This document shows positions 18,357 to 27,646 of a DNA stretch of 64,000 nt, one piece after another. The translations under genes and the position numbers were made by a program. The notes below the pieces were generated by a model, which made no database searches, was not told the origin of the DNA, and was given only the letters and a program-made list of their open reading frames with translations. The DNA is from Parvibaculaceae bacterium (GTDB lineage Bacteria; Pseudomonadota; Alphaproteobacteria; Parvibaculales; Parvibaculaceae): the NCBI GenBank assembly GCA_028283765.1, contig JAPWJY010000008.1, forward strand, positions 1,555,001 to 1,619,000, given 5' to 3'. Positions within the stretch are counted from its first letter, which is position 1. Every line of letters starts with the position of its first letter.

Positions 18357-18788
18357 ATGTGGCAGGGAGGCAGAATTCGGCATTCGCGCGTGCTCGGCAT
18401 CCTTGCCCTGCTCGGCCTGCTGCTGAATTCGCTGGGGCCGCTTCTGCCCATGCGGCATATGCCGTCCGATCCGCTGGCTGGCATTACCGTCCATATGGAC
18501 GCCTCAAAAGCTGCGGCCATCGCCTTCGTGGCGGCCCTCGATCCCCACGCGCTCTGCACCAGCATCGATGAATCAGAGCACAAGAACCCGGCCACGCCTC
18601 TCGACAAGTCTCATTGCCCCATCTGCCTGACATTGCGGATGGTTGGGCCGCTGGCCTTTGTCGCGGTCGCCCAGTTGAACGTCGCGCTCGGCGTTGCGGG
18701 CCATGTCGAACAACCTGCCCTGCCGGTGCCGGCCCCTCTCGCCGCGCCCCGCAGCGGCGAAGCCAGAGCCCCACCCCACCTCTCCTGA
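18357..18788 (+). CDS. DUF2946-like secreted/membrane protein, probable copper operon
   Basis: 143 residues. An N-terminal hydrophobic segment (about 11-30) is followed by a region with many His/Met/Cys (PMRHMP, HMDAS) and the motif SHCPICLTLRM that marks DUF2946, then a second hydrophobic stretch and a Pro/Ala-rich tail. DUF2946 genes commonly sit beside copper or cobalt uptake genes. ATG 18357 has GGGGG eight bases upstream. It is first in an operon with YcnI and a TonB receptor. Confidence 0.7.
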   Translation: MWQGGRIRHSRVLGILALLGLLLNSLGPLLPMRHMPSDPLAGITVHMDASKAAAIAFVAALDPHALCTSIDESEHKNPATPLDKSHCPICLTLRMVGPLAFVAVAQLNVALGVAGHVEQPALPVPAPLAAPRSGEARAPPHLS

Positions 18789-18822
18789 TCCGATTTCTTT
18801 CCCGATCATCAGGAGTTTCATC

Positions 18823-19416
18823 ATGTCCATGACAACGCTCGCGCGTGCTGGCGCATGCGCCCTTGCCGGTTGCATCGCCCTCAGCGCCCCCGCTTTCGCC
18901 CATATCACGGCCCAGCCCAATCAGGCCATGTGGGGACATTATTTCCAGACATCCTTTTCCGTACCTCACGGCTGCGATGGCGCGGCGACAACCTCCATCA
19001 AAATTTCCATTCCCGAGGGTCTTGTCTCCGTCAAGCCGCAGATGAAACCGGGCTGGAAGATCAAACTCACCATGCGCAAGCTCGAAACCCCGGTGAAGGG
19101 CGATGGCGGCCGCATGATCACGGAAACCGTGAGCGAGGTGGAGTGGAAGGGCGGGCCCCTGCCCGACGCCTATTACGACACGTTCGGCCTTGTCATGAAG
19201 CTGCCGCCCATGCCGGACCATGACATGGCCGGGATGGATAAAGGCATGCCCGTCTACTTTCCCGTCGTGCAGACCTGCCAGACCGGCATGAACAAGTGGG
19301 TGAACATCCCCGCCGCCGGTCAGGCCTGGCACGATGTGAAAGACCCCGCCCCCTATGTCAACGTCCTGCCCGATCAGGACGGCGGCATGGGCGATATGGG
19401 CAACATGAAGCACTGA
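18823..19416 (+). CDS. YcnI/DUF1775 family copper-binding protein
   Basis: 197 residues. The signal peptide ends ALSAPAFA and the mature protein begins with His (HITAQPNQ), the copper ligand in the monohistidine brace of YcnI. The DUF1775 core follows (SVPHGCDGA, IPEGLVSVKPQMKPGW) and the tail is Met/Asp/His-rich (DQDGGMGDMGNMKH), a further likely copper site. It probably acts as a periplasmic copper chaperone. AGGAG lies eight bases before ATG 18823. Neighbours are DUF2946 and a TonB receptor. Confidence 0.87.
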   Translation: MSMTTLARAGACALAGCIALSAPAFAHITAQPNQAMWGHYFQTSFSVPHGCDGAATTSIKISIPEGLVSVKPQMKPGWKIKLTMRKLETPVKGDGGRMITETVSEVEWKGGPLPDAYYDTFGLVMKLPPMPDHDMAGMDKGMPVYFPVVQTCQTGMNKWVNIPAAGQAWHDVKDPAPYVNVLPDQDGGMGDMGNMKH

Positions 19417-19487
19417 TTTCCAGATCGCCGGAGCCGACGCGCGCCCGCCTCCACGCGGGCCGCGTCCGTCTGACCTGAAACCATAAA

Positions 19488-19504
19488 ACCCGGCCCTGCC
19501 GGGT
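19488..19504 (+). promoter_or_regulatory. Hairpin directly before the TonB receptor ribosome site
   Basis: ACCCGGC-CCT-GCCGGGT forms a seven-pair stem ending one base before the GGGGGA ribosome site (19505-19510) of the next gene. A second hairpin, GACGCG/CGCGTC with inner GCCCGC/GCGGGC, lies a little upstream (about 19436-19466). They may tune expression between ycnI and the receptor or protect the mRNA; neither has a T-run, so they are unlikely to be terminators. Confidence 0.4.
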
Positions 19505-19515
19505 GGGGGATACGC

Positions 19516-21594
19516 ATGTCTTTTTTTCCCGTTCGCCATGGCGCCAAGATGCTGCTGGCGCTCCTGTTTTCAACAGCGGCCCATGCCGCCGATGACGCGA
19601 ACACGCCTGTTCTCAAACCTCTCACCATCACCGCCCCCGACAGCGGATCGCTGACCCAGCCCGATGTGGAAACACAGCACGACACGCTGAACCAGACGGT
19701 GGGATCAGTCGGCTTCGTCGACAGCGAGGATTACCGCAACCGCTATGCAGGCTCGATCCGGCAGGTGCTTCAGGATGCCCCCGGCGTGCTGGTCGAACAG
19801 CGCTACGGCCAGGAAATGCGCCTTTCCATGCGTGGCTCCGGTCTCGCGCGGGGCTATCACACCCGCGGTATTGAGATTCTGCAGGATGGCATTCCGATGA
19901 ACGCCGCGGATGGCAGCGGCGACTTCTACCAGATCGACCCGCTCGGCCTTCGTTCCGTCGAGGTCTACAAGGGCGGCAATGCGCTGGCTTTTGGCAGCAC
20001 GACTCTGGGCGGGGCCATCAATTTTGTGACACCGACCGCCTACACCGCCATTGCGCCCAACATGTTCCGGCTTGAAGGCGGCAGCTACAACACGGTCCGC
20101 GGCAATGCTGCCATCGCGCGCGCCTATGGCGATGTCGACTTTCTCGCAGGGGGCAGCACGTCTTATTCCCATGGCTACCGGGACCATGAGATCGGCAAAT
20201 ACGCCCAGTTCAACGGCAATATCGGCTATCGCATCAATGACAGGGTGGAAACCCGTTTCTATCTCGGCGCCTATCTGGTCGACCAGCAACTGCCGGGCAC
20301 GCTGACCATGAGCGATGCTCTCCATCACCCGACAAAGGCCGCCGCCAGTTCCCTCACCGGTAATCAGGCCCGCAACAGCCGGACCGAACGCATCGCCAAC
20401 CGCACCTCGATCTCGCTCGATACCGGCCAGATCGATGTGGATAGCTGGGCCATCCACAAATCCCTGTTCCATCCCATTTTTCAGGTGATCGATCAGGATG
20501 GCTGGACCTATGGCCTTGCGCCCCGCTACACCGCCTCCCTGAAACTCTGGAGCAGGCGCAACGATCTGATCGTTGGCGGCCGGATATTTGCCGGCACCAC
20601 GGACGCTGACCAATACGTCAACCTTGCCGGCTCGCGCGGCCAGCAGACACTCGATGCAAAACAGAAGGCCCAAAACTACGAAGCCTATTTCGAGAACCGG
20701 TTCTTCTTTTTCGACAAGGTCGCGCTGATGACCGGAGCCAAGGCTTTTCACGACAGCCGCGATTACACCGACCGGCGCAACCGGCAAAACAGCGCCAATG
20801 CGGACTATGATGGCGTGAACCCGAAAATCGGCCTGCTGTGGGAGCCTGAAAAAGACGTGCAGGCCTTCGTCGATGTGACCCGTAGCGCCGATGTACCGGA
20901 CTTTACGGATCTTGCCCAGACACAGGCAAACGGCGCGACAGGCTTCGTTCCCATCTCCGCCCAGCATGCCTATACGCTGGAAGCAGGGACCCGGGGAAGC
21001 CTCGACAGGGTCGGCTGGGATATCACCGCCTATCATTCCTGGGTGCGCGACCAGATGCTTCAGTTCACCGTCAGCCCGGACATTCCCGCTTCCACGTTCA
21101 ACGCGGACCGGACCATGCTGCAAGGCATCGAGTTTTCCGGCTGGGTCGATGTCGCACGACATATTCTGGATGGCAAGACCGATGACAATCTGCGGTTGAC
21201 ACAGCTATGGAATTTCAGCGACTTCCGTTTCGACGGGGATGCGCAATATGGCGACAACCAGATCGCCGGCGTTCCCCGCAATGTGCTCCGCACAACGCTC
21301 ACGTACAGTCACCCGGACGGATTTTCATTTGCGCCGGTGCTGGACTGGGTGCCCAACGGCCCCTGGGCGGATAACGCCAATACACTGAAAGTGCCAGGTT
21401 ACGCCCTCATCGGGTTTCAGGCCGGGATGGACTGGGATAATGGCATGTCGCTTTATCTCGATGCCCGTAACCTGACCAACAAGCATTACATCACCGACGT
21501 CAGCACGGTGACGGATGCCAGAAAGGTTTCCACCGCGATCTTCTATCCGGGAGACGGAGCCAGCCTCTATGCGGGCTTGCGCTACACTTTCTGA
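19516..21594 (+). CDS. TonB-dependent receptor, probable copper or metal-complex uptake
   Basis: 692 residues. Signal peptide ends AAHAADD, a TonB-box-like LTITAP follows, then the plug (YAGSIRQVLQDAPGVLV, LSMRGSGLARGYHTRGIEIL, VEVYKGGNALAFGSTTLGGAINF) and a barrel ending AGLRYTF, the usual outer-membrane terminal phenylalanine. The ligand is not given by sequence; its position after DUF2946 and YcnI genes suggests copper or a copper chelate. ATG 19516 has a good GGGGGA upstream. Confidence 0.85.
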   Translation: MSFFPVRHGAKMLLALLFSTAAHAADDANTPVLKPLTITAPDSGSLTQPDVETQHDTLNQTVGSVGFVDSEDYRNRYAGSIRQVLQDAPGVLVEQRYGQEMRLSMRGSGLARGYHTRGIEILQDGIPMNAADGSGDFYQIDPLGLRSVEVYKGGNALAFGSTTLGGAINFVTPTAYTAIAPNMFRLEGGSYNTVRGNAAIARAYGDVDFLAGGSTSYSHGYRDHEIGKYAQFNGNIGYRINDRVETRFYLGAYLVDQQLPGTLTMSDALHHPTKAAASSLTGNQARNSRTERIANRTSISLDTGQIDVDSWAIHKSLFHPIFQVIDQDGWTYGLAPRYTASLKLWSRRNDLIVGGRIFAGTTDADQYVNLAGSRGQQTLDAKQKAQNYEAYFENRFFFFDKVALMTGAKAFHDSRDYTDRRNRQNSANADYDGVNPKIGLLWEPEKDVQAFVDVTRSADVPDFTDLAQTQANGATGFVPISAQHAYTLEAGTRGSLDRVGWDITAYHSWVRDQMLQFTVSPDIPASTFNADRTMLQGIEFSGWVDVARHILDGKTDDNLRLTQLWNFSDFRFDGDAQYGDNQIAGVPRNVLRTTLTYSHPDGFSFAPVLDWVPNGPWADNANTLKVPGYALIGFQAGMDWDNGMSLYLDARNLTNKHYITDVSTVTDARKVSTAIFYPGDGASLYAGLRYTF

Positions 21595-21602
21595 AAATCA
21601 TT

Positions 21603-21626
21603 AACCGCCGGAGAAATCCGGCGGTT
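21603..21626. terminator. Perfect hairpin between convergent genes
   Basis: AACCGCCGGA-GAAA-TCCGGCGGTT is a ten-pair perfect stem with a GAAA tetraloop, placed between the TonB receptor stop (plus) and the EAL gene stop (minus). The minus-strand side continues AATGATTTT, so it is best read as a terminator for the minus-strand gene and may work both ways. Confidence 0.65.
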
Positions 21627-21642
21627 GGTCCATGTGTAGATG

Positions 21643-23710
21643 TCAGGAGGAAAGGGTCCTGATGGTTCCATCCGGGGTTGGAATGCCGAGCAGAAAGCCC
21701 TGCCCGACTGGCACGCCAAGTTGCCTGATCGTTGCCAGTTGCCCTTCAGTCTCGATGCCCTCCGCCACAACCTCCAGACCCAGTTCACGGGCCATGGCCA
21801 TGATAGCCTTCAGAATGACGAGAGTCTGGTGATTGCCGGGAAGTTCGCAGACAAAGGAGCGGTCGATCTTGATCTGGTCGACCGTGAGCTTGCTCAAATA
21901 ATTCAGGCTCGAATATCCGGTGCCGAAATCATCGATGGAAATCTTCAGGCCCATGGCTGTCATCTCCTGAAGACTGTCTGCGCCGCGTTTACCATTGTTC
22001 ACCAGCGTCTTCTCGGTGATTTCGATGATAATGCTCTGCGGATCAATATCCCTCTGCGCAAGCGTTTCCCTGATGTCATGAACGAAGGTAAGATCAAGGA
22101 GCTGCTGCGCCGAGACATTGACGGAAATCGGCACCATCGGATGCCCCTGATCACGCCAGGCAACCAGCCTGTCACACGCCAGCGAGAACACTTTTGCTCC
22201 CAGAGGCACAATCAGGCCCGAACTTTCAGCCACATCGATGAAAGCTCCCGGCAACAGAAATCCTTCCCGGGGATGTTGCCAGCGGATAAGCCCCTCGAAT
22301 CCCCGTATTTTATGCGTATGAAGATTGATTTGGGGCTGCAGATAGAGTTGAAGCTCATCCGATCCGATCGCACGGCGCAGGTCGTTTTCGATCATAAGCT
22401 GATACTGGGCTCTCTCGCTCATCTCCTGCGAAAAGCGGCGACAGGTATCCCGCCCTCCTGCCTTGGCCGCACGGAGAGCCACATCGGCATATTTCAGAAG
22501 ATCGTCGAGTTGTGCTCCATCACAAGGATAGACGGACACACCGATACTGGCCGTTATACCTATCTCGATCTCACCGATTGGCATGGGATCGTGCAGCTTG
22601 TCGAGCACATGTTGAGCCACCTCCATGACATCCTGCACCCTATCGGCAAGAGGCAACAGCGCGACCAGAATGTCTCCTCCCTGACGCGCCAGCAATGAAC
22701 CGGCAGGCAGCGCGTCCTGAACCCTTGCCGCCACCTGCCGCAAAAGCTCATCTCCCTGCTTGTGCCCAAGCGTGTCGTTGATGCGGCTGAAATGGTCAAT
22801 GCCAATGAACACCAATGCGCTGGATTCTTGCATTATCTGCCAGACTTCAAGCTGCTTTGCTGCCAGATTATTGAATTGAACCCGGTTTGGCAGACCTGTC
22901 AGCGCATCAAAATTCGCAAGATAGTCGATACGCTCTTCCTGCTGACGTTTCTCGCTTATGTCGCGCAGAAATCCGATGAAATGTGTGGGCTCTCCAGATT
23001 CGTCACTCACCATCGTGATCATGACATGGGCTGCAAAAATATCGCCGGATTTACGCCGGATATAGGTTTCCCCATCCCAATATCCGTTTGTAGTTACGGC
23101 CTTCCATGTCGTTTCATATCTGGATTGCGGATACATTCCACTACGTATGATCCCTATATCCTGGCCGATAATCTCATCCGGCGTGAACCCCGTAATTTGC
23201 TCGTAGGCCCTGTTGATCCTCAGTATACGTCGGTCTGAGCTGGCAATGCAGATGCCCTGCTGCGTCGTTTGAAAAACGGCCTCGGCAAGCCGCAGCCTGC
23301 TTCCTGTATGCGTCCGGTCCGTAATGTCCTGGGCGGTGCCGACCAGGCCCGTCGCCTCCATGCCTTCAACCTTATGCAACCCGCCATGCACCAGCATAAT
23401 CCGGTCCGGGCCTACCGAATGGGCAATCTTCAGCTTGAGTGAAAAGGATTCACCCTCTTTCAGGCAGACAGAAACGGCCTCCTGCAAACGCGAATAGCTT
23501 TCAGCCTCATAGAAGTTCATCTGCTCGGCAAAGGAAGGGAGCAGCAAGAGCCGGATCAACCCCCAATATCTGATATAGCCATGGCGACCAGTAAACACGA
23601 TCGGCAGCGGCATCCCAGTACCAGACTCCAATGTGTACCGCTTCGAGCGCCTCCAGCGATATGGCGCTGCAATCAAACCCTGTGGACCTAGTCCCATTGC
23701 CTAACGACAC
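21643..23710 (-). CDS. PAS-PAS-GGDEF-EAL signalling protein with an apparent frameshift near its N-terminus
   Basis: Two frames together encode one protein of about 688 residues. From GTG 23710, with GGAGG nine bases upstream and an in-frame TAA just before, 58 residues form the start of a PAS domain (HIGVWYWDAA, RVYWSPWLYQILGVDP). At CCC (23537-23539) one extra base shifts the frame; the other frame continues SFAEQMNFYEAESYSRL to the end. Unshifted, that second frame can start at ATG 23697, but its first 54 residues are not PAS-like. A second PAS, a GGDEF domain with the degenerate motif GGDIL (probably no cyclase activity), and an EAL domain follow. The EAL motif reads EGL, but NVSAQQ, DDFGTGYSSL, IKIDRSFV and VAEGIE keep the metal and catalytic residues, so c-di-GMP hydrolysis is likely. 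Confidence 0.82.
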
Positions 23711-23862
23711 GGTTTACAACCTCCAGCAGGTCTTCAATGGCAGGTAATCTCTCCTGCCCTGGTCCGGCAGGACACGAGACAAGACAGGATCGACCTGGAT
23801 TGGAAAGGTATTGACCTTCACGCTGCCTAAAATGTCATGAAGACCAGCAAGCGCACAATCCG

Positions 23863-26800
23863 TTACCAGGTATCGATGAAGCTCCGCGCTTTTTCTTTCC
23901 CGCTGGTGCTACCTCGCGACGGCACCGATTTCAACCCGCGCAGCACCCACCGCCGCGTATCCACCGGATCGATGACCGCATCTATCTCAAGGAACGACGC
24001 CATATTGATCGCCTTGCCGTTCGCATAGGATTTCGCGACCATCTTGTTGAAGAAGGCGTCGCGCTCCACCGGATCCTCGATCGCTTCCATTTCACGCTTG
24101 TAGCCAAGCCGCACGGCCCCTTCGAGCCCCATGCCGCCAAACTCGCCCGTGGGCCACGACACGATGAAGAACGGCGAGTGAAAGCTGCCGCCGGTCATGG
24201 CCTGGGCACCAAGGCCATAACCCTTGCGCAGAACGACGGTGAAGATGGGCACCGACAGATTGGCGGCGGTGACGAACATGCGCGAGACATGGCGCACCTG
24301 CGCCTTCTTCTCGATTTCAGGCCCGACCATGAAGCCCGGCGTGTCGCAGAGCGAGAGGATCGGCAGGCCGAAAGCATCGCACAATTGCATGAAGCGGGCG
24401 GCCTTGTCGGCGGCGTCCGCGTCGATTGCGCCCGCAAGAAAGGACGGGTTGTTCGCCATCAGGCCCATGGGCCTGCCCTCGATGCGGATGAAACCCGTGA
24501 TGATGCCGATGCCGAAATCGCGGCGCAGTTCCAGCACCGAGCCCTTGTCCGCCAACTGGTCGATAACCTTGCGCACATCATAGATGCGCAAACGGTTTTC
24601 AGGGATCAGGCGGCGCAACTCGCGCTGATCGTCCACGCTCCAGTCAGGCGTCGCGCCCTGAAAATAGGAGAGATATTTCTTGCCCGCGGCCACGCCTTCG
24701 GCCTCATCCTCCACGGCAATATCGACCACGCCATTGAGCGTCTGCACGTCGAGCGGCCCCACCTCCTCCGGCAGATAGACGCCAAGGCCGCCGCCTTCGA
24801 TCATGGCCGGGCCGCCCATGCCGATATTGGAATTTTTCGTGGCGATGATCGTGTCGCAACAACCCAGCAGCGCCGCATTTCCCGCAAAACAGCGGCCCGA
24901 CACGATGCCGAGCAGCGGCACCGATCCGCTCATCCTGGCGAATTTCACGAAGGAAGGCGTATCAAGACCCGCCACGCCCGATGCGTCGGTGTCGCCCGGC
25001 CTGCCGCCACCACCTTCGGCGAAAAGCACGATGGGAAGCTGGAACTCGTCGGCGATATCCAGCATCCGGTCCTTTTTCTTGTGGTTCATCGCGCCCTGGG
25101 TGCCGGCGAAAACGGTGAAGTCGTAGGCCATGACCATGGCCCGCGACTTCTCCTCGTCGAACAGCGTCCCGTTGATGCTGCCGATGCCGGTGATCAGGCC
25201 ATCGGCGGGACTCATCTTGATCAGTTCATCCATCGGGCGGCGGCGGCGCTGGGCGGCCAGCGCCAGCGCGCCATATTCGATAAAGCTGTCCGGATCGCAC
25301 AGATCCTCGATGTTCTCGCGCGCCGTGCGCTGGTTGCGCGAGCGCCGCCGCGCCACGGCGTCGGGACGGCCGGCATCGAGCCCCAGTTCATGGCGCGCCA
25401 TCACCTCGGCCAGATCGGGCCGGATGGCGTCGAGATCCGCCACGCCCTCTTCCACGAGCGCCTCGGCTTCAACCTCTGCAGGCTCGATGAAAAGTAGCGC
25501 ATCGCCTTCATAGAGCGTATCGCCCGCGCCCGCCGCCACGAGCCGCACGATGCCCGCTTGCGACGCCAGCACCAGATGCTCCATTTTCATCGCCTCGATC
25601 ACGGCCACCTGCCTGCCGGCAGGCACGCGCTCACCTTCGCTGACGTCGATGCTGATGACGCGGCCCTGCATGGGCGCCCCCACGGCAACGGAGCCCTGAG
25701 GCCCTGCCACCGCGTCCGTCTTTGCTCCAGCATGGGCGTCCGCCGTGCCCGCAAAGAACATGGGCTTGTGCGCATCCATCGTGCCGGCAAGCGTGGCGGC
25801 TTCATCCTCGACGAAGCGCGTGTAAACCTCATTGGCGGCAAAGGCCGGATGCGCGAGCAGATTCAGCAGCAATGGAATATTGGTCGCCACCCCCTCGATG
25901 CGGAATTCGCGCAGCGCGCGATAGGTGCGCGCAACCGCATCTCTGTAATCGGGCGACGGCGAGGAGACGATCAGCTTCGCGAGCAGTGAATCGAAGCCGG
26001 GATTGGTGCGGTAACCCGCATAGCCATAGGCATCGACCCGGATGCCGGGGCCTGATGGCGGCTCGAACGCGCTGAGGGTGCCGCCGGAAGGCTTGGCGTT
26101 GCCGCTCTCGTCCATCGTCTCCATGTTGATCCGCACCTGAACGGCAAAGCCGCGCGGCGCGGGCGCCTCGGCCTGCGTCAGCCCGAGATCGGCCAGCGTG
26201 CGGCCCGCGGCGATTTCAAGCTGGGTCTGGACCAGATCGACGCCCGTCACCGCTTCCGTCACAGTGTGCTCGACCTGCAACCGGGGATTGGCTTCCATGA
26301 AGGCGAAGGTCGCCTCCGTGCCGCTTTCGCTCGCATCGACCAGAAACTCGAAGGTGCCGAGGCTGTCATAGTGCGCGGCGCTGGCCATCTGCACAGCGGC
26401 GGCGACGATCTCCTGGCGCAGGCCGTCATCCAGCGTCGGGCTCGGCGCAATCTCGACAATCTTCTGGTTGCGCCGCTGGATCGAGCATTCCCGTTCGCCC
26501 AGATGAGTGATAGTCCGGCCATCGCCGATGATCTGGATTTCGATATGGCGCGCGCGGGGCAGGAACTGCTCGACATAAACATCCGATGCGCCAAAGGCCG
26601 ACAGCGCTTCGGACCGGCAGCGCTCGAAGGCTTCCGCGAGATCCCCGATCCGCGTGACAGCGCGCATCCCGCGCCCGCCGCCGCCTGCAATCGCCTTCAC
26701 CATCACGGCGGCATTGGCTCCGAGCGATTCAAAGAACGCCTGCGCCTCCTCAAGGCTGGTCGGCCCCTGCGTTCCCGGCAGCAACGGCACACCCGTTTCC

Positions 26801-27171
26801 TGCGCCAGGGCGCGGGCCTTGGACTTGTCGCCGAAAAGCTCAAGAGCCGCAGGTGAAGGGCCGACAAAGCGAATGCCGTTTTCGGCGCAGCGGCGCGCGA
26901 AATGCGCGTTCTCGCTCAAAAAGCCATAGCCGGGATGGATGGCGTCGCATCCCGATGCCTTTGCGGCGGCGATGATGCCCTCAATGTCGAGATAGGCTGA
27001 GGCGCCGGTCCCGGCAAGGGCGACGGCTTCATCCGCGCGGCGGGTATGCAGGGATTTTTCATCGTCCTGCGAGTAGACGGCGACGGTAGCGATCCCCAGT
27101 TCGCCTGCCGCGCGCGCGATCCGGATGGCAATTTCGCCGCGATTGGCGATGAGCAGCCTGTTGAAACGCAT
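23863..27171 (-). CDS. Single-chain biotin-dependent acyl-CoA carboxylase (BC-BCCP-CT)
   Basis: 1102 residues. The N-terminal biotin carboxylase (RLLIANRGEIAIRI; ATP-grasp loop AGGGGRGM; EANPRLQVEHTVTE) covers about 1-455. A biotin carrier domain with EAMKMEH follows near residue 550, and a complete carboxyltransferase makes up the C-terminal half (AEGGGGRPGD, FAGNAALLG, PGFMVGPEIE, GLGAQAM). All partial reactions of an acetyl/propionyl- or long-chain-acyl-CoA carboxylase are thus on one chain, like the single-chain long-chain acyl-CoA carboxylase described in mycobacteria. ATG 27171 (MRFNRLLIANRG) has GGTGGGG upstream; a longer start at 27240 is less likely. The acyl substrate is not predictable. 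Confidence 0.9.
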   Translation of the reverse strand: MRFNRLLIANRGEIAIRIARAAGELGIATVAVYSQDDEKSLHTRRADEAVALAGTGASAYLDIEGIIAAAKASGCDAIHPGYGFLSENAHFARRCAENGIRFVGPSPAALELFGDKSKARALAQETGVPLLPGTQGPTSLEEAQAFFESLGANAAVMVKAIAGGGGRGMRAVTRIGDLAEAFERCRSEALSAFGASDVYVEQFLPRARHIEIQIIGDGRTITHLGERECSIQRRNQKIVEIAPSPTLDDGLRQEIVAAAVQMASAAHYDSLGTFEFLVDASESGTEATFAFMEANPRLQVEHTVTEAVTGVDLVQTQLEIAAGRTLADLGLTQAEAPAPRGFAVQVRINMETMDESGNAKPSGGTLSAFEPPSGPGIRVDAYGYAGYRTNPGFDSLLAKLIVSSPSPDYRDAVARTYRALREFRIEGVATNIPLLLNLLAHPAFAANEVYTRFVEDEAATLAGTMDAHKPMFFAGTADAHAGAKTDAVAGPQGSVAVGAPMQGRVISIDVSEGERVPAGRQVAVIEAMKMEHLVLASQAGIVRLVAAGAGDTLYEGDALLFIEPAEVEAEALVEEGVADLDAIRPDLAEVMARHELGLDAGRPDAVARRRSRNQRTARENIEDLCDPDSFIEYGALALAAQRRRRPMDELIKMSPADGLITGIGSINGTLFDEEKSRAMVMAYDFTVFAGTQGAMNHKKKDRMLDIADEFQLPIVLFAEGGGGRPGDTDASGVAGLDTPSFVKFARMSGSVPLLGIVSGRCFAGNAALLGCCDTIIATKNSNIGMGGPAMIEGGGLGVYLPEEVGPLDVQTLNGVVDIAVEDEAEGVAAGKKYLSYFQGATPDWSVDDQRELRRLIPENRLRIYDVRKVIDQLADKGSVLELRRDFGIGIITGFIRIEGRPMGLMANNPSFLAGAIDADAADKAARFMQLCDAFGLPILSLCDTPGFMVGPEIEKKAQVRHVSRMFVTAANLSVPIFTVVLRKGYGLGAQAMTGGSFHSPFFIVSWPTGEFGGMGLEGAVRLGYKREMEAIEDPVERDAFFNKMVAKSYANGKAINMASFLEIDAVIDPVDTRRWVLRGLKSVPSRGSTSGKEKARSFIDTW

Positions 27172-27295
27172 CAACCCCACCTTGTTCTGTTTCTTGATTT
27201 TTTCCTGTCTCAAAATGTAACGGAAATTACCCAAGGCCAAAGCTATTTATCTAGACTGGAATATCATGGGGTAGCTGGAAAAGATGGGGATATTC

Positions 27296-27643
27296 ATGAA
27301 TGGAAAATTACCGGGTCTCTATGCGCTGGCCCTGTTCTTCACCCTCTCTCCAGCGCAGGCGGCGAGCTTTGATTGCAAGCAGGCCCGCGCCGCCGACGAG
27401 ATCGCCATCTGCACCCACGGCGAGCTTGGGGAACTCGATGTCAAAATGGCGACGCTCTATGATGTCGCCCAGCATCTGGTGGGCATGGGCGTCAGGGGCG
27501 ACATGCAGGATCGTCAACATGACTTCCTGACCATGCGGAAAGCCTGCGGCAAGGACATATCCTGCCTGAAAAAGACTTACGGTCAGCGCATTGACGCGCT
27601 GGAACAGCAGCTCAACGCCATATACAAGGGCGGCCCTTACTGA
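27296..27643 (+). CDS. LprI-like (DUF1311) small secreted protein
   Basis: 115 residues. A signal peptide (GLYALALFFTLSPAQAA) precedes a short domain SFDCKQARAADEIAIC ... MRKACGKDISCLKKTYGQRI. The cysteine spacing and ADEIAIC...L..LD pattern are those of the lysozyme inhibitor LprI N-terminal family (DUF1311). It acts outside the cytoplasm, but inhibition of lysozyme is not proven for most members. ATG 27296 has GGGG six bases upstream and is preferred to ATG 27284. It converges with the PhnP-like gene after three bases. Confidence 0.78.
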   Translation: MNGKLPGLYALALFFTLSPAQAASFDCKQARAADEIAICTHGELGELDVKMATLYDVAQHLVGMGVRGDMQDRQHDFLTMRKACGKDISCLKKTYGQRIDALEQQLNAIYKGGPY

Positions 27644-27646
27644 GAC

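Noticed and set aside
24178-25497. Long plus-strand open frame (439 codons) opposite the carboxylase gene
   Set aside because: It is the antisense shadow of a high-GC gene with clear domains; the translation is rich in Arg/His/Gly and matches no family.
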